Assembly: GCA_020436085.1 (NCBI GenBank)
Contig: JAGQYM010000042.1
Coordinates: 1 to 40,484, forward strand
Direction of reading: 5' to 3'
DNA length: 40,484 bases
DNA from: Cyclobacteriaceae bacterium
GTDB taxonomy: Bacteria > Bacteroidota > Bacteroidia > Cytophagales > Cyclobacteriaceae
In this document: positions 1 to 7,716 of the stretch, piece by piece
Position numbering within the stretch: the stretch's first letter is position 1
Layout of the letters: each line of letters starts with the position of its first letter
Notes under the pieces: generated by a model
Database searches by the model: none
Seen by the model: the letters and a program-made list of their open reading frames with translations, nothing else
Told to the model about the DNA's origin: nothing
Translations under genes and position numbers: made by a program

Positions 1-60
1 GGTGAAAAAGACGGAACCTTTTGACCACCATTGCGTATGGTAGAAAAACTGTATATAAAA

Positions 61-264
61 ATGAGAAAAATCGACATCCTGAACTTTATTACAGATTTTC
101 GAAAAGCTCCAAACGACATCAAAACACGCGACCAGATCGTTTCACATCTCGGAACAGATAAAGAATCCGTGATTTCAGAACTCATTGCTGAATTAGTTCA
201 GAATAGAGTGGTCGCTGAGACCGAACTGAACGGTGAGAAAGCCTACAGGGTAATCGCTCGTTAA
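61..264 (+). CDS. Small hypothetical protein, 67 aa
   Basis: I do not recognise this protein. It is highly charged, has no signal peptide or membrane segment, and looks like one helical bundle ending in a short beta-hairpin (VAETELNGEKAYRV). That layout resembles a small winged-helix fold, but this is only an impression. An in-frame TTG at 31 and ATG at 37 would add up to 10 residues. I chose the ATG at 61 because MRKIDILNF reads like a natural N-terminus; no Shine-Dalgarno decides it. It converges with the metallo-hydrolase gene, with 8 bases between the two stops and no terminator visible. Confidence 0.6.
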   Translation: MRKIDILNFITDFRKAPNDIKTRDQIVSHLGTDKESVISELIAELVQNRVVAETELNGEKAYRVIAR

Positions 265-272
265 TCCTTCCT

Positions 273-1097
273 TTAAAATAAATCAAGCTGCACCGGGGCT
301 ACTATTCCCCGATAGGGTTCTTTTTTGCCCGATCCGCTAGCATTTATTGAATACAACTTAGTCTCTTTATATCGAGAGGCTACAACTATCTCTGTTCCCC
401 GCGTGAGACTATTGAAAAGATTTCTCACGATGTCGGTTGAGTTGTTGTTTCGCGACAAGTGCGAGAGAAACAGATGACTCATGTAGGTAGGGCGATGGTC
501 TACAAATAATTTTGCGGCCTGCAAATTAGAGAGGTGTCCGAAGCCATCGCGGATCCGATTCTTAAGCGCTATAGGATAACTGCCTGCATCCAGTAGTTGT
601 ATGTCATAGTTGGATTCCAAAAATGCCGCGTGACACTGCTCAAAATTGTGAATGACATGTTCTGTGATGTTACCAATGTCTGTGAACACCCCCACATTCA
701 CCGCCTTGTTCGACACGATAAAGTTGTGTGGATCGTGAGCATCGTGTGGTACCGGAAATGCTCTTACGGTCAGATCGCCAACCTTAATGGGTTCATAAGG
801 TTTGAAGTTGTAGGCTTCGATTCCCTTCAACTGCGCTTTCAGTAGTGTCTTGGTTGAGATGTAAACTGGAATCCTATACTTTTTATTGATCGAGGGCAAA
901 CCATAAATATGATCTGAGTGTTCATGGGTGATGAATATTGCTTTTACATTTTGCATGGTGAGCCCCAGACGTCTCAGTCTTCTGTCTGTTTCCCTACAGG
1001 AGATGCCGGCATCCACTAATATTGCCTCACTGTGGCTGGCGATGTAGTAGCAGTTGCCATTGCTACCAGAATTGAGTGAAGCGACAAAAAGAGACAT
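273..1097 (-). CDS. MBL-fold metallo-hydrolase, YycJ/WalJ type
   Basis: This 274-residue cytosolic protein has the metallo-beta-lactamase signature HEHSDH at residues 58-63 (H58, H60, D62, H63), the two-metal site of the fold. The N-terminus (SLNSGSNGNCYYI) and the early Asp in LVDAGIS match the YycJ/WalJ subgroup, described in Firmicutes as a 5'-to-3' DNA exonuclease or mismatch-repair related enzyme and also common in Bacteroidota. Further metal ligands are likely in the VPHDAHDP and HLFLSHLS segments. The length is normal for the family. The gene is alone on its strand and converges with the small gene to its left. The fold is certain; the substrate is inferred from the family. Confidence 0.85.
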   Translation of the reverse strand: MSLFVASLNSGSNGNCYYIASHSEAILVDAGISCRETDRRLRRLGLTMQNVKAIFITHEHSDHIYGLPSINKKYRIPVYISTKTLLKAQLKGIEAYNFKPYEPIKVGDLTVRAFPVPHDAHDPHNFIVSNKAVNVGVFTDIGNITEHVIHNFEQCHAAFLESNYDIQLLDAGSYPIALKNRIRDGFGHLSNLQAAKLFVDHRPTYMSHLFLSHLSRNNNSTDIVRNLFNSLTRGTEIVVASRYKETKLYSINASGSGKKEPYRGIVAPVQLDLF

Positions 1098-1165
1098 GGT
1101 GCAAATAAATCATAAATTGATTAAATAACATCCTGATAGATTCGACTAAAAACACAAGGCGAAAT

Positions 1166-2506
1166 ATGTCGTCATCGATGGAGAGAAGATTAGGGCTTAC
1201 ACAGGCCACAGCAATCAACATGATTGATATGGTGGGTATAGGTCCTTTTATTACGATGCCGATGGTAATGGGGATGATGACGGGCACTAATTTTTTATTT
1301 GCCTGGATTGCCGGAGCAGCTCTTTCTTTTGTTGATGCGATGGTGTGGAGTGAACTTGGTGCAGCGTTTCCAAGGGCTGGTGGAAGTTATAATTTCTTAA
1401 AAGAAGCTTATGGTCGAAACAAAGAAGAAAAAATGATGAGTTTCCTGTTTGTGTGGCAAACGATGATTCAGGCGCCATTAGTAATCGCATCAGCAGCGAT
1501 CGGGTTTGCGTCTTACTTTACTTACCTCGTGCCGCTGGAGCCAATGATGGTGAAAGCGGTAAGTGGAGGAGTGGTAATTCTGATAGTTGTCATGCTCTAT
1601 AGAAAAATTGAAACTATCGGAAAAATTTCTGTGGCGCTTTGGTTCGGGGTGATTACCTCAATGTTTTGGATTATTGGCGGTGGGATCGCTGAAGGCAATT
1701 TCCTGACGCCACTGGAGACTATGACGGAAGGAGCAGGATTGAATTATGCATTTGCAAGTGCGCTCGGATTCGCGAGTGTGAAAAGTGTTTACAGTTATCT
1801 GGGATACTATAACGTGTGTCATTTAGGCAGTGAAATTATCGAACCGGCTAAAAACATTCCAAAGAGTATGTTCCTTTCCATAGCTGGAATTACCGTTTTG
1901 TATTTGGCGATGAACATCAGCGTGGTGAGTGTCATTCCCTGGAAGTACGCGAAGGAAAGCGAGTTCGTGGTTAGTCTTTATATGCAGGAGCTGGCGGGGC
2001 CAACAGCGGCCAAGGTGCTTACTGTGTTGATTTTGTTCATTGCGTTTGCCTCCGTTTTTTCCGCTACGCTTGGCTATAGCAGGATACCTTATGCAGCTGC
2101 CGCTGATGGTGCGTTTTTTAAAGTTTTCGCTACACTTCATCCCACAAAAAATTTCCCTCACGTCTCGTTGTTAGTTCTTGGCGCAGTCGCGTTTGTTTTC
2201 AGTTTGTTGTTCAGGCTTCATGATGTGATCAGCGCGATACTTGCGATGAGGATATTGATTCAATTTGTAGGTCAGGCAATAGGCCTGTTACTTTTGCGGA
2301 AGACCCGACCCGCGGAAGACTTTCCGTATAAAATGCCTTTCTTCCCGTGGCCCATTTACATCGCCATCGGTATGTGGATTTTTATTTTGTGGTCAACGGG
2401 TATTACTCTGGTTATTTCCGGACTTACAGTAATCGCCTTAGGATCGGTTGTATATTTGGCGAAGGCAAGAATAAGTCATGAATGGCCGTTTGCTAAAACC
2501 TTATAA
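1166..2506 (+). CDS. APC superfamily amino acid permease
   Basis: A 446-residue inner-membrane transporter with about 12 hydrophobic segments. The first carries the broken-helix motif GIGPFIT (near residues 24-30), the substrate and ion site in the LeuT-like APC fold. The segments SELGAAFPRAGGSYNFLKEAYG and GYYNVCHLGSEIIEPAKNIPKS are the usual TM2/loop and TM6/loop signatures of the amino acid-polyamine-organocation family. The substrate cannot be read from sequence. The ATG at 1166 is followed at once by the typical N-terminal LGLTQATAINM. It begins a probable three-gene run: the next gene starts 6 bases after the stop, and ArfB follows. Confidence 0.88.
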   Translation: MSSSMERRLGLTQATAINMIDMVGIGPFITMPMVMGMMTGTNFLFAWIAGAALSFVDAMVWSELGAAFPRAGGSYNFLKEAYGRNKEEKMMSFLFVWQTMIQAPLVIASAAIGFASYFTYLVPLEPMMVKAVSGGVVILIVVMLYRKIETIGKISVALWFGVITSMFWIIGGGIAEGNFLTPLETMTEGAGLNYAFASALGFASVKSVYSYLGYYNVCHLGSEIIEPAKNIPKSMFLSIAGITVLYLAMNISVVSVIPWKYAKESEFVVSLYMQELAGPTAAKVLTVLILFIAFASVFSATLGYSRIPYAAAADGAFFKVFATLHPTKNFPHVSLLVLGAVAFVFSLLFRLHDVISAILAMRILIQFVGQAIGLLLLRKTRPAEDFPYKMPFFPWPIYIAIGMWIFILWSTGITLVISGLTVIALGSVVYLAKARISHEWPFAKTL

Positions 2507-2512
2507 ATAGGT

Positions 2513-2725
2513 ATGGTGAAGTTTATAGAATTAACAATAAGTGATGATGATGAGGTGAGGAAACAGCTCGTTAACATAGATAATATCGGAAGGGTATTTC
2601 CAAGCCCGCAGAACGATCGACATAGTATGGTGGAATTGAATTATCACAGTATCAATGACGCGCCAGTTGTGCTTGAGGTGAACTTGCCTTATGAAACTTT
2701 GCGTTCCTATTTTCTGCCGTCATAG
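2513..2725 (+). CDS. Small hypothetical protein, 70 aa
   Basis: I do not recognise this protein. It is acidic and soluble, and begins VKFIELTISDDDE with a predicted beta-rich pattern, ending LPYETLRSYF. The short beta layout with a hydrophobic start is loosely like FlbD-type small proteins, but I would not assign it. It sits 6 bases after the permease stop and 5 bases before the ATG of arfB, so it is almost certainly co-transcribed with both. The tight packing between two real genes is the main evidence that it is coding. Confidence 0.65.
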   Translation: MVKFIELTISDDDEVRKQLVNIDNIGRVFPSPQNDRHSMVELNYHSINDAPVVLEVNLPYETLRSYFLPS

Positions 2726-2730
2726 TGGGT

Positions 2731-3138
2731 ATGCGTATTCCACAGTTTGATGATATAAAAGAAGAGATAGAGTTTTCGACTGCTCGCAGCAGTGGACCGG
2801 GAGGACAGAATGTCAACAAAGTCAATAGCAAGGTTGTATTGCGCTGGAATGTATTGCGCTCAAACCTGTTGGCGGAAGAAGTTAAATCAATTTTAACAGC
2901 TCAGCTAAAATCAAAACTTACATCAGTTGGAGACCTGGTTATTTCGGTGCAGGAGACTAGATCGCAACGTGAAAACAAGGAGCAGGCAATTGTCAAGTTG
3001 AATCACCTTCTGAAACGAAGCCTGACGCCAAGAAAGAAAAGAAAACCAACGAAGCCTACATTGGCATCGAAGGTTAAGCGACACAAGCAGAAAAAATTGA
3101 AATCAGAGAAGAAACAGTGGCGTCAAAAGCCAGAATGA
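2731..3138 (+). CDS. arfB: Alternative ribosome-rescue factor, peptidyl-tRNA hydrolase ArfB
   Basis: A 135-residue protein with the release-factor GGQ motif at residues 24-26 inside SSGPGGQNVNKVNSKV. It has no codon-recognition domain, and its C-terminal tail is very basic (repeated KKRKP, KRHKQKK, KSEKKQWRQK). This is the ArfB/YaeJ architecture: the tail enters the empty mRNA channel of a stalled ribosome and GGQ hydrolyses the peptidyl-tRNA. The length matches the family. A GTG at 2725 is also in frame, but the ATG at 2731 gives the normal start. The last gene of the permease run, it abuts the next minus-strand gene with no base between the two stop codons. Confidence 0.92.
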   Translation: MRIPQFDDIKEEIEFSTARSSGPGGQNVNKVNSKVVLRWNVLRSNLLAEEVKSILTAQLKSKLTSVGDLVISVQETRSQRENKEQAIVKLNHLLKRSLTPRKKRKPTKPTLASKVKRHKQKKLKSEKKQWRQKPE

Positions 3139-3669
3139 CTACCAGTCATCATCCGTTTCTTTCAATTCAAAGTTATCAGCGAAAGCTTTACAAAGCAATC
3201 CGAACGAGTTTGGCTTCATCCAATCCTGTGAAAGTTGTGTGCCATTGTTCTTGCTGCACAGTCCGGTAAAAGGCTCCGGCTCTTTAATTGATTTGTAGCC
3301 GATTTCGCCTGTTACCATAATTTTGCTGAAGGTAACCCGATAGCGACCATCTCTCACTGAAACGGAACCCTTCCCGCTGAATTTTCCGGTCTGAAGTAGC
3401 AAAGGTGTTTCGACCTGGCTGAACTGGAACTTAAGGTAGTCCACGGTGAGGTCTTTAATGTCAAATGTCATTTCGTTGGTTGCGACCTTCAGGTTGGAAA
3501 AGTGTTTGTTCTTTTTATAATATTCTTCAAGTGCAGCATAGGTTATACCTTCTTTCTGATAAACTGCCTGGTATATTACCTCCTGATCCGAGAGTTTGAC
3601 CTCCTCGTAAGACGTAGCTTGAAAGAATGAGATTAAGCCAAAGACTGCGATTGACGCAATAGTTTTCAT
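3139..3669 (-). CDS. Exported hypothetical protein, 176 aa
   Basis: I do not recognise this family. The first about 18 residues (MKTIASIAVFGLISFFQA) form a Sec signal peptide without a lipobox Cys, so the product should be periplasmic or surface-exposed. The mature part has several beta-strand-like stretches (TNEMTFDIKDLTVDYLKFQF and RYRVTFSKIMVTGEIGYKS) and two Cys that could form a disulfide (in GLCSKNNG and GLLCKAF). It is a single gene. Its upstream region contains TATCTTTA (minus strand, 3683-3690), close to the Bacteroidota -7 consensus, but without a clear -33 box. Function unknown. Confidence 0.7.
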   Translation of the reverse strand: MKTIASIAVFGLISFFQATSYEEVKLSDQEVIYQAVYQKEGITYAALEEYYKKNKHFSNLKVATNEMTFDIKDLTVDYLKFQFSQVETPLLLQTGKFSGKGSVSVRDGRYRVTFSKIMVTGEIGYKSIKEPEPFTGLCSKNNGTQLSQDWMKPNSFGLLCKAFADNFELKETDDDW

Positions 3670-3728
3670 TTGTCAAATTTTACTATAAAGATAGTAACGC
3701 GAATGAAAACTGGATAGTATAATATAAA

Positions 3729-3749
3729 GGCGGGCCAAAATGGCCCACC
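3729..3749 (-). terminator. Likely terminator of the arsenosugar cluster
   Basis: On the minus strand this is a 9-bp stem (GGTGGGCCA / TGGCCCGCC, one G-U pair) with a 3-base loop, followed by CCTTTATATT. The stem pairs fully only in the minus-strand RNA; on the plus strand the wobble becomes a C-A mismatch. It lies about 120 bases after the glycosyltransferase stop. The T tract is short, so efficiency is uncertain. Confidence 0.5.
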
Positions 3750-3868
3750 TCGAAGAGAAATCCCTGCATTAGGTTTAGGACTTGATGCCAAAAGACCTCT
3801 TCTAATTTATTATGAAGGTCGAAATATTATTAAGTCAAGTCAATCACCCCTCTAAGGGTAAATGGTTT

Positions 3869-4561
3869 TCATCTGTAGTCGAGAAGCTTCTTATAGTATC
3901 GCGCCATTTTTTGAGGTGGCACGCCAGATAGGTACATTATAAATATTGTGAGGTTTGCCAATTGGACGCGGAGCCAGGAGTTGGAATGATACTTTCTGTC
4001 CGAAACGAGGATGCTTTTGGGAATGATCCTAAACTTATATCGTTTTTGAATTTTTTGAATGAAGTCGTAGTCCTCCATGATTACAAAGCGTTCGTCAAAT
4101 CGACCCAACTCTTCAAAGACATCTCTTTTAATGAACAGCGTTTGGTCCCCACCTCGGCACATGATGCGATTGAACCTCGTAAAGTATGCGTTGATTTTTA
4201 AAATTGATTTTTTCGAATCAAACTGATATCGATAGCATCCGGCATCGAATCCGGAGGTCAGCGCGTCTTTGATATCATTTACAAACGAATCTACCAGTTT
4301 TACATCAGCATGAACAAAGTAAAGAATGTCTCCAGTGGCTTCACCGGCTCCTAGATTCATCTGTGCTGCTCTCGATTTCGTTGCGCAGTGTAAAACACGA
4401 GCTCTCGCTTTAGCAGCAACTTCAACCGTGGAGTCAGTGCTGTTGCCATCGACCACAATTACTTCAGCAACACTATCCGGCCCATGGATGAGGATGAACT
4501 CAACCAGTTGGCCGATGTTCTGGTCTTCATTGAATGTTGGAATGATCACACTTATTTGCAT
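3869..4561 (-). CDS. Family 2 glycosyltransferase, TIGR04283 arsenosugar type
   Basis: A 230-residue GT-A glycosyltransferase. The N-terminus ISVIIPTFNEDQNIGQLVE, the nucleotide-binding VDGNSTDST (about residues 38-46), and the acidic metal motif in YFVHADVKL (in place of a classical DXD) fit the small GT2 subgroup that NCBI names TIGR04283, a marker of arsenosugar biosynthesis clusters. The GGDQTLFIKRDVFEELGRFDE and MEDYDFIQKI segments are the acceptor-side motifs. No membrane anchor is evident apart from a weakly hydrophobic stretch near residues 205-216. It is the last gene of the ArsS cluster, 17 bases after the ArsS stop. The family call is firm; the sugar donor and acceptor are inferred. 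Confidence 0.85.
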   Translation of the reverse strand: MQISVIIPTFNEDQNIGQLVEFILIHGPDSVAEVIVVDGNSTDSTVEVAAKARARVLHCATKSRAAQMNLGAGEATGDILYFVHADVKLVDSFVNDIKDALTSGFDAGCYRYQFDSKKSILKINAYFTRFNRIMCRGGDQTLFIKRDVFEELGRFDERFVIMEDYDFIQKIQKRYKFRIIPKSILVSDRKYHSNSWLRVQLANLTIFIMYLSGVPPQKMARYYKKLLDYR

Positions 4562-4578
4562 GATCTCAAGATTGATTG

Positions 4579-5634
4579 TTAGGTAGTGGCTCCACCGCAG
4601 CTAGACCCTGCGCCAGCGGTGCATCCGAAGCAATGTTGGTTAACCAATATCTCTCTTTCCTCAAGCTTCTCAGTGCTCCACTTTGAAATGTGATTCTCCT
4701 CGTTGGAAACTTTCATGTCCAGCATTTGATTAAAGTCACAGTCAAAGAGATATCCATCCCATCCGACAGAAACGGTATTTCGGCACATGACACCTGCGGC
4801 TGCAACTGGATTGTACGATGAGATCAGTTTCTCCATATACGATTCATAGTTACCGCTCACCAATAGATAGTCGAGGAAGCGACTGATGGGTAAGTTGGTA
4901 ATTGTAAACAACTGATTGAATTCAATTCCATGAGCATCTTTTAATCTTTTTTTGAACTCTATCTCCAGCGATTCCTGCGATCCTGGAAGAAATGCGCCTG
5001 AAGGATTATAAACCAGATTGAGCATGAGATTGGTTCCAGACTTTCCGTATCCAACTTCATTGAGCATGTGGAGCGCCCTTATTGATTTTTCAAATACACC
5101 TTCACCTCTTTGCGAATCTGTTCGCATTGCGGTGAAGTAGGGGAGAGATGAGGTTACTTCTATTCGATGCTTTTTAAAGAAATCCGGTAAATCGTGATAC
5201 TTGGGATTGGCTACGATGATAGTGAGATTACATCTCACAATGATCTTGATGTCGTTGCTGATGGCTCGTATTCCCTCGACAAACCATCTGAAGTTTTCAT
5301 TCATCTCAGGAGCACCACCGGTAATGTCAATGGTGGTGAAATGATTTGCTTGAATCACATCGAGGCATTGTTGCATCGTTTCCCTGGTCATGATCTCTTT
5401 GCGATCAGGGCCTGCATCCACGTGGCAATGTTTGCAAGTCTGATTGCACATCTTACCAACATTCACCTGAAAAATTTCGACCTGCGTAGGTTTAAGTGGA
5501 TATAAATTCGATTCTCTCAGTTTGCTGGCAAATGCGTCTGGCTCAAATCCGGTTGGTGTTTTTTCACTCAGGATTTTGAGTTCATAGGCTACATCCGCCA
5601 GTTCACTTTGCCTTGCCTTCAGTGACTTAATCAT
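4579..5634 (-). CDS. arsS: Arsenosugar biosynthesis radical SAM protein ArsS
   Basis: A 351-residue radical SAM enzyme with the 4Fe-4S motif C63-x3-C67-x2-C70 (MCNQTCKHC), the G-rich SAM segment DITGGAPEMN, and a Cys-rich C-terminus with C335, C338 and C346 in CFGCTAGAGSSCGG. This is the ArsS profile: the enzyme is thought to attach the 5'-deoxyadenosyl group of SAM to dimethylarsenic. Some homologues encode selenocysteine; here the C-terminal positions are all Cys, and the TAG stop follows ATT. Its ATG shares one base with the TAA stop of the upstream peroxidase-like gene (TAATG), so the two are probably translationally coupled. Family assignment is strong; activity here is inferred. Confidence 0.9.
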   Translation of the reverse strand: MIKSLKARQSELADVAYELKILSEKTPTGFEPDAFASKLRESNLYPLKPTQVEIFQVNVGKMCNQTCKHCHVDAGPDRKEIMTRETMQQCLDVIQANHFTTIDITGGAPEMNENFRWFVEGIRAISNDIKIIVRCNLTIIVANPKYHDLPDFFKKHRIEVTSSLPYFTAMRTDSQRGEGVFEKSIRALHMLNEVGYGKSGTNLMLNLVYNPSGAFLPGSQESLEIEFKKRLKDAHGIEFNQLFTITNLPISRFLDYLLVSGNYESYMEKLISSYNPVAAAGVMCRNTVSVGWDGYLFDCDFNQMLDMKVSNEENHISKWSTEKLEEREILVNQHCFGCTAGAGSSCGGATT

Positions 5635-5966
5635 TACATCGAAAGTTCTTTGTATTTATTCATCATTTGCACGCCATGCACAAGGCTGGCCCCGCTTCGG
5701 ATGGCAGCAGCTACGTGGACAGCTTCCATCATTTGCTGTTCATCACATCCTTTTTCCATGGTATCAACGGTATAGGCATCGATGCAATAGGGGCATTGAA
5801 TTGTGTGCGAAACTGCAAGTGCGATCAGTGATTTTTCTCGAGCGGTAAGCGCACCGTCTTTGAATACTTCACCATAGTAGTCAAAAAATTTATCAGCAAG
5901 TGTTTTTTGAAATTCACCAATGTTGCCGAACTTTTTGAGATCCTCAGGATTGTAGTATGTTTTCAT
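5634..5966 (-). CDS. Arsenosugar-associated peroxidase-like CMD protein
   Basis: A 110-residue carboxymuconolactone decarboxylase/AhpD-like protein with the redox motif C58-P-Y-C61 in IQCPYCIDAYT and the helix EKSLIALAVSHT before it. This matches the family NCBI calls arsenosugar biosynthesis-associated peroxidase-like protein. AhpD-type CxxC proteins transfer electrons to peroxiredoxins or act as peroxidases; the role in this pathway is not established. It is the first gene of the minus-strand cluster and overlaps the arsS start as TAATG. The 144-bp region upstream is divergent with the DUF547 gene and should hold promoters for both directions; I could not identify a convincing ArsR-type dyad there. 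Confidence 0.87.
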   Translation of the reverse strand: MKTYYNPEDLKKFGNIGEFQKTLADKFFDYYGEVFKDGALTAREKSLIALAVSHTIQCPYCIDAYTVDTMEKGCDEQQMMEAVHVAAAIRSGASLVHGVQMMNKYKELSM

Positions 5967-6110
5967 GTTTTGGGAGAATAAAATTAGTATTGTTAAATAT
6001 ACGACTGAACTGCCAATACCGGTTCCCGCTCATCTATTCGAACTAAAAATCTCGCATAACTGTAACTAAGAAGACAAAGTATCTGATTTACCTTGAATTA
6101 GATTTAGCTC

Positions 6111-6833
6111 ATGAGAACTTTTCTTTCGATTGCGATGCTATGTTTATGCACTTTGGCGCAGGGTCAGGTGCCCGACCACAAGGTATTTTCTGAATTATTG
6201 GAAAAATATGTGAGTGGTGATGGAGAGGTTAGTTACACCGGTTTTATTCATGACATCGAGCTGTTCCAGAGTTATCTGAATTCTCTGTCACAAAACCCAC
6301 CGACTGCCGCATGGACCGACAATCAACGAAAGGCGTTTTGGATCAACGCGTACAATGCTTTCACGATCAAGTTAATTGCAGATAATTATCCAGTAAAAAG
6401 CATCAAGGATCTGGGTGGATGGATATATAAGGTGAACACGGCCTGGGATATTCGCTTTGTCAAGATTGGTAAGGAAACTTTGGATCTGAATAATATCGAA
6501 CACGAAAAATTAAGACGTGAGTTTGATGATCCGCGCATTCATTTTGCTATTGTTTGTGCATCAAAATCTTGTCCGAAATTATTAAACGAGGCTTATGTCG
6601 CGGAGAAGCTGGATGAGCAATTGGATCAGGCGGGGCGATCATTTTTAGGTGATCCATCAAGAAATAAAATTTCCAAGGATAAAGTAGAGTTATCCAGCAT
6701 TTTCAAATGGTATAAAGGTGACTTTACGAAGAAGTCGTCTTTGATTGAATTTGTGAATCAATACACCCAACAAAAAATAAATCGAGATGCGAATATAAGT
6801 TATCTCGACTACGACTGGAGTTTGAACGAGTGA
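6111..6833 (+). CDS. Exported DUF547 protein
   Basis: A 240-residue protein with a Sec signal peptide (MRTFLSIAMLCLCTLAQGQ) and a full DUF547 domain. Its hallmarks are RKAFWINAYNAFTIKLIADNYP (about residues 77-98), SIKDLGGW, and HFAIVCASKSCPKL with the conserved Cys pair. DUF547 has no agreed enzymatic activity; the conserved Asn, His and Cys have led some to suggest a papain-like fold. The gene is divergent from the arsenosugar cluster. Whether it belongs to that pathway is inference from position only. TAGATTTA at 6099-6106 resembles the -7 promoter consensus but lies only 4 bases before the ATG. The stop is one base from the convergent hydrolase stop. Confidence 0.88.
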   Translation: MRTFLSIAMLCLCTLAQGQVPDHKVFSELLEKYVSGDGEVSYTGFIHDIELFQSYLNSLSQNPPTAAWTDNQRKAFWINAYNAFTIKLIADNYPVKSIKDLGGWIYKVNTAWDIRFVKIGKETLDLNNIEHEKLRREFDDPRIHFAIVCASKSCPKLLNEAYVAEKLDEQLDQAGRSFLGDPSRNKISKDKVELSSIFKWYKGDFTKKSSLIEFVNQYTQQKINRDANISYLDYDWSLNE

Positions 6834-6834
6834 T

Positions 6835-7716
6835 TTAAACTTTTCGCCAAATAGGTCTGGTGAGGCAAGTAGGTCCACCGCCACCTTTCACGCTGATTTC
6901 CTGACCTTGGTACTCGATCACCTTGCAGCCTTGTGCTTCAAGTCTGGATTTTGTTTCATGGTTACCTTTTACCATTAAGCAAACGCGAGACGCCAACGCT
7001 AACACATTGCACCCCATCGAATCAAATTCGTTATCTGGAACTTCCACGAGTTTAAATCCCCTGTTGAGCAAATCATTCCTGAATGATATTGGCATCAGTG
7101 GCGAATAAACCACTGCAAGATCTTTGTCAACCGGACTGAGTATTGACATGAGGTGAAAAACATCGGAAGGTCCTTTGTAATGTGGGAGCGGTACTCCAAT
7201 TACATTGATGCCGTTTGGCTCAAGTAAGTTCTTTAGTTGATCAATACCCTCTCGATTGGTTCGATAGGTAAGTCCCACAGCAATAGTTTTTGTATCGAGC
7301 CAAGCCACATCACCGCCTTCGATAGTTCCTGGAGATTTAATTTCACCGAGAATTGTGATGCCTTCCTTATCATATGCTGACCGCTCGGCTGCTGGCTCAT
7401 TTCTTCTGCCAACCTTGCCCATGTTACAAATGATCATTCCAAAGTCAGTGGCAATGGACGCGTCACGACAGTAAATCGAGTCCATGTTCACGTTGGTATT
7501 CTGAGGTAAGTGGAAGATCCTCGCGCCATTTTTCTTCAATACATCTTCAAATGATTCATACTCTTGATTGGCAATCTTAAGATCGGGCTTGCCGAGGTAA
7601 TTGAGTTCTTGCCATGTATTGCTCAAATGATCGTCATTAACAAAGGCATCAGCTGCTCTTTTTATAAACACTGATTCCAATGTTCCATATTCTGAGTGAG
7701 CTGTTCGGTTGCTCAT
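6835..7716 (-). CDS. Arginine deiminase/dimethylarginine hydrolase family enzyme
   Basis: A 293-residue cytosolic guanidino-modifying enzyme. Visible motifs are the substrate Asp region YCRDASIATD, the EGGDVAWLD loop, RTNREGI, and the C-terminal GGGGPTCLTRP with the nucleophile C284. This group includes arginine deiminase, dimethylargininase (DDAH) and amidinotransferases; the length is closest to DDAH and short ADI-like proteins. I chose the ATG at 7716 rather than the longer reading frame to 7872: it overlaps the permease stop as ATGA, and the extra 52 residues are an antisense-like reading of the permease C-terminus. Coupling to an AdiC-like antiporter suggests arginine or a methylated arginine as substrate. 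Exact substrate unknown. Confidence 0.85.
   Translation of the reverse strand: MSNRTAHSEYGTLESVFIKRAADAFVNDDHLSNTWQELNYLGKPDLKIANQEYESFEDVLKKNGARIFHLPQNTNVNMDSIYCRDASIATDFGMIICNMGKVGRRNEPAAERSAYDKEGITILGEIKSPGTIEGGDVAWLDTKTIAVGLTYRTNREGIDQLKNLLEPNGINVIGVPLPHYKGPSDVFHLMSILSPVDKDLAVVYSPLMPISFRNDLLNRGFKLVEVPDNEFDSMGCNVLALASRVCLMVKGNHETKSRLEAQGCKVIEYQGQEISVKGGGGPTCLTRPIWRKV

Noticed and set aside
1-31. Possible gene ends at the left edge: a plus frame GEKDGTF then stop, or a minus-strand start MVVKRFRLFH.
   Set aside because: Too short to choose between them; neither reads as a known family.
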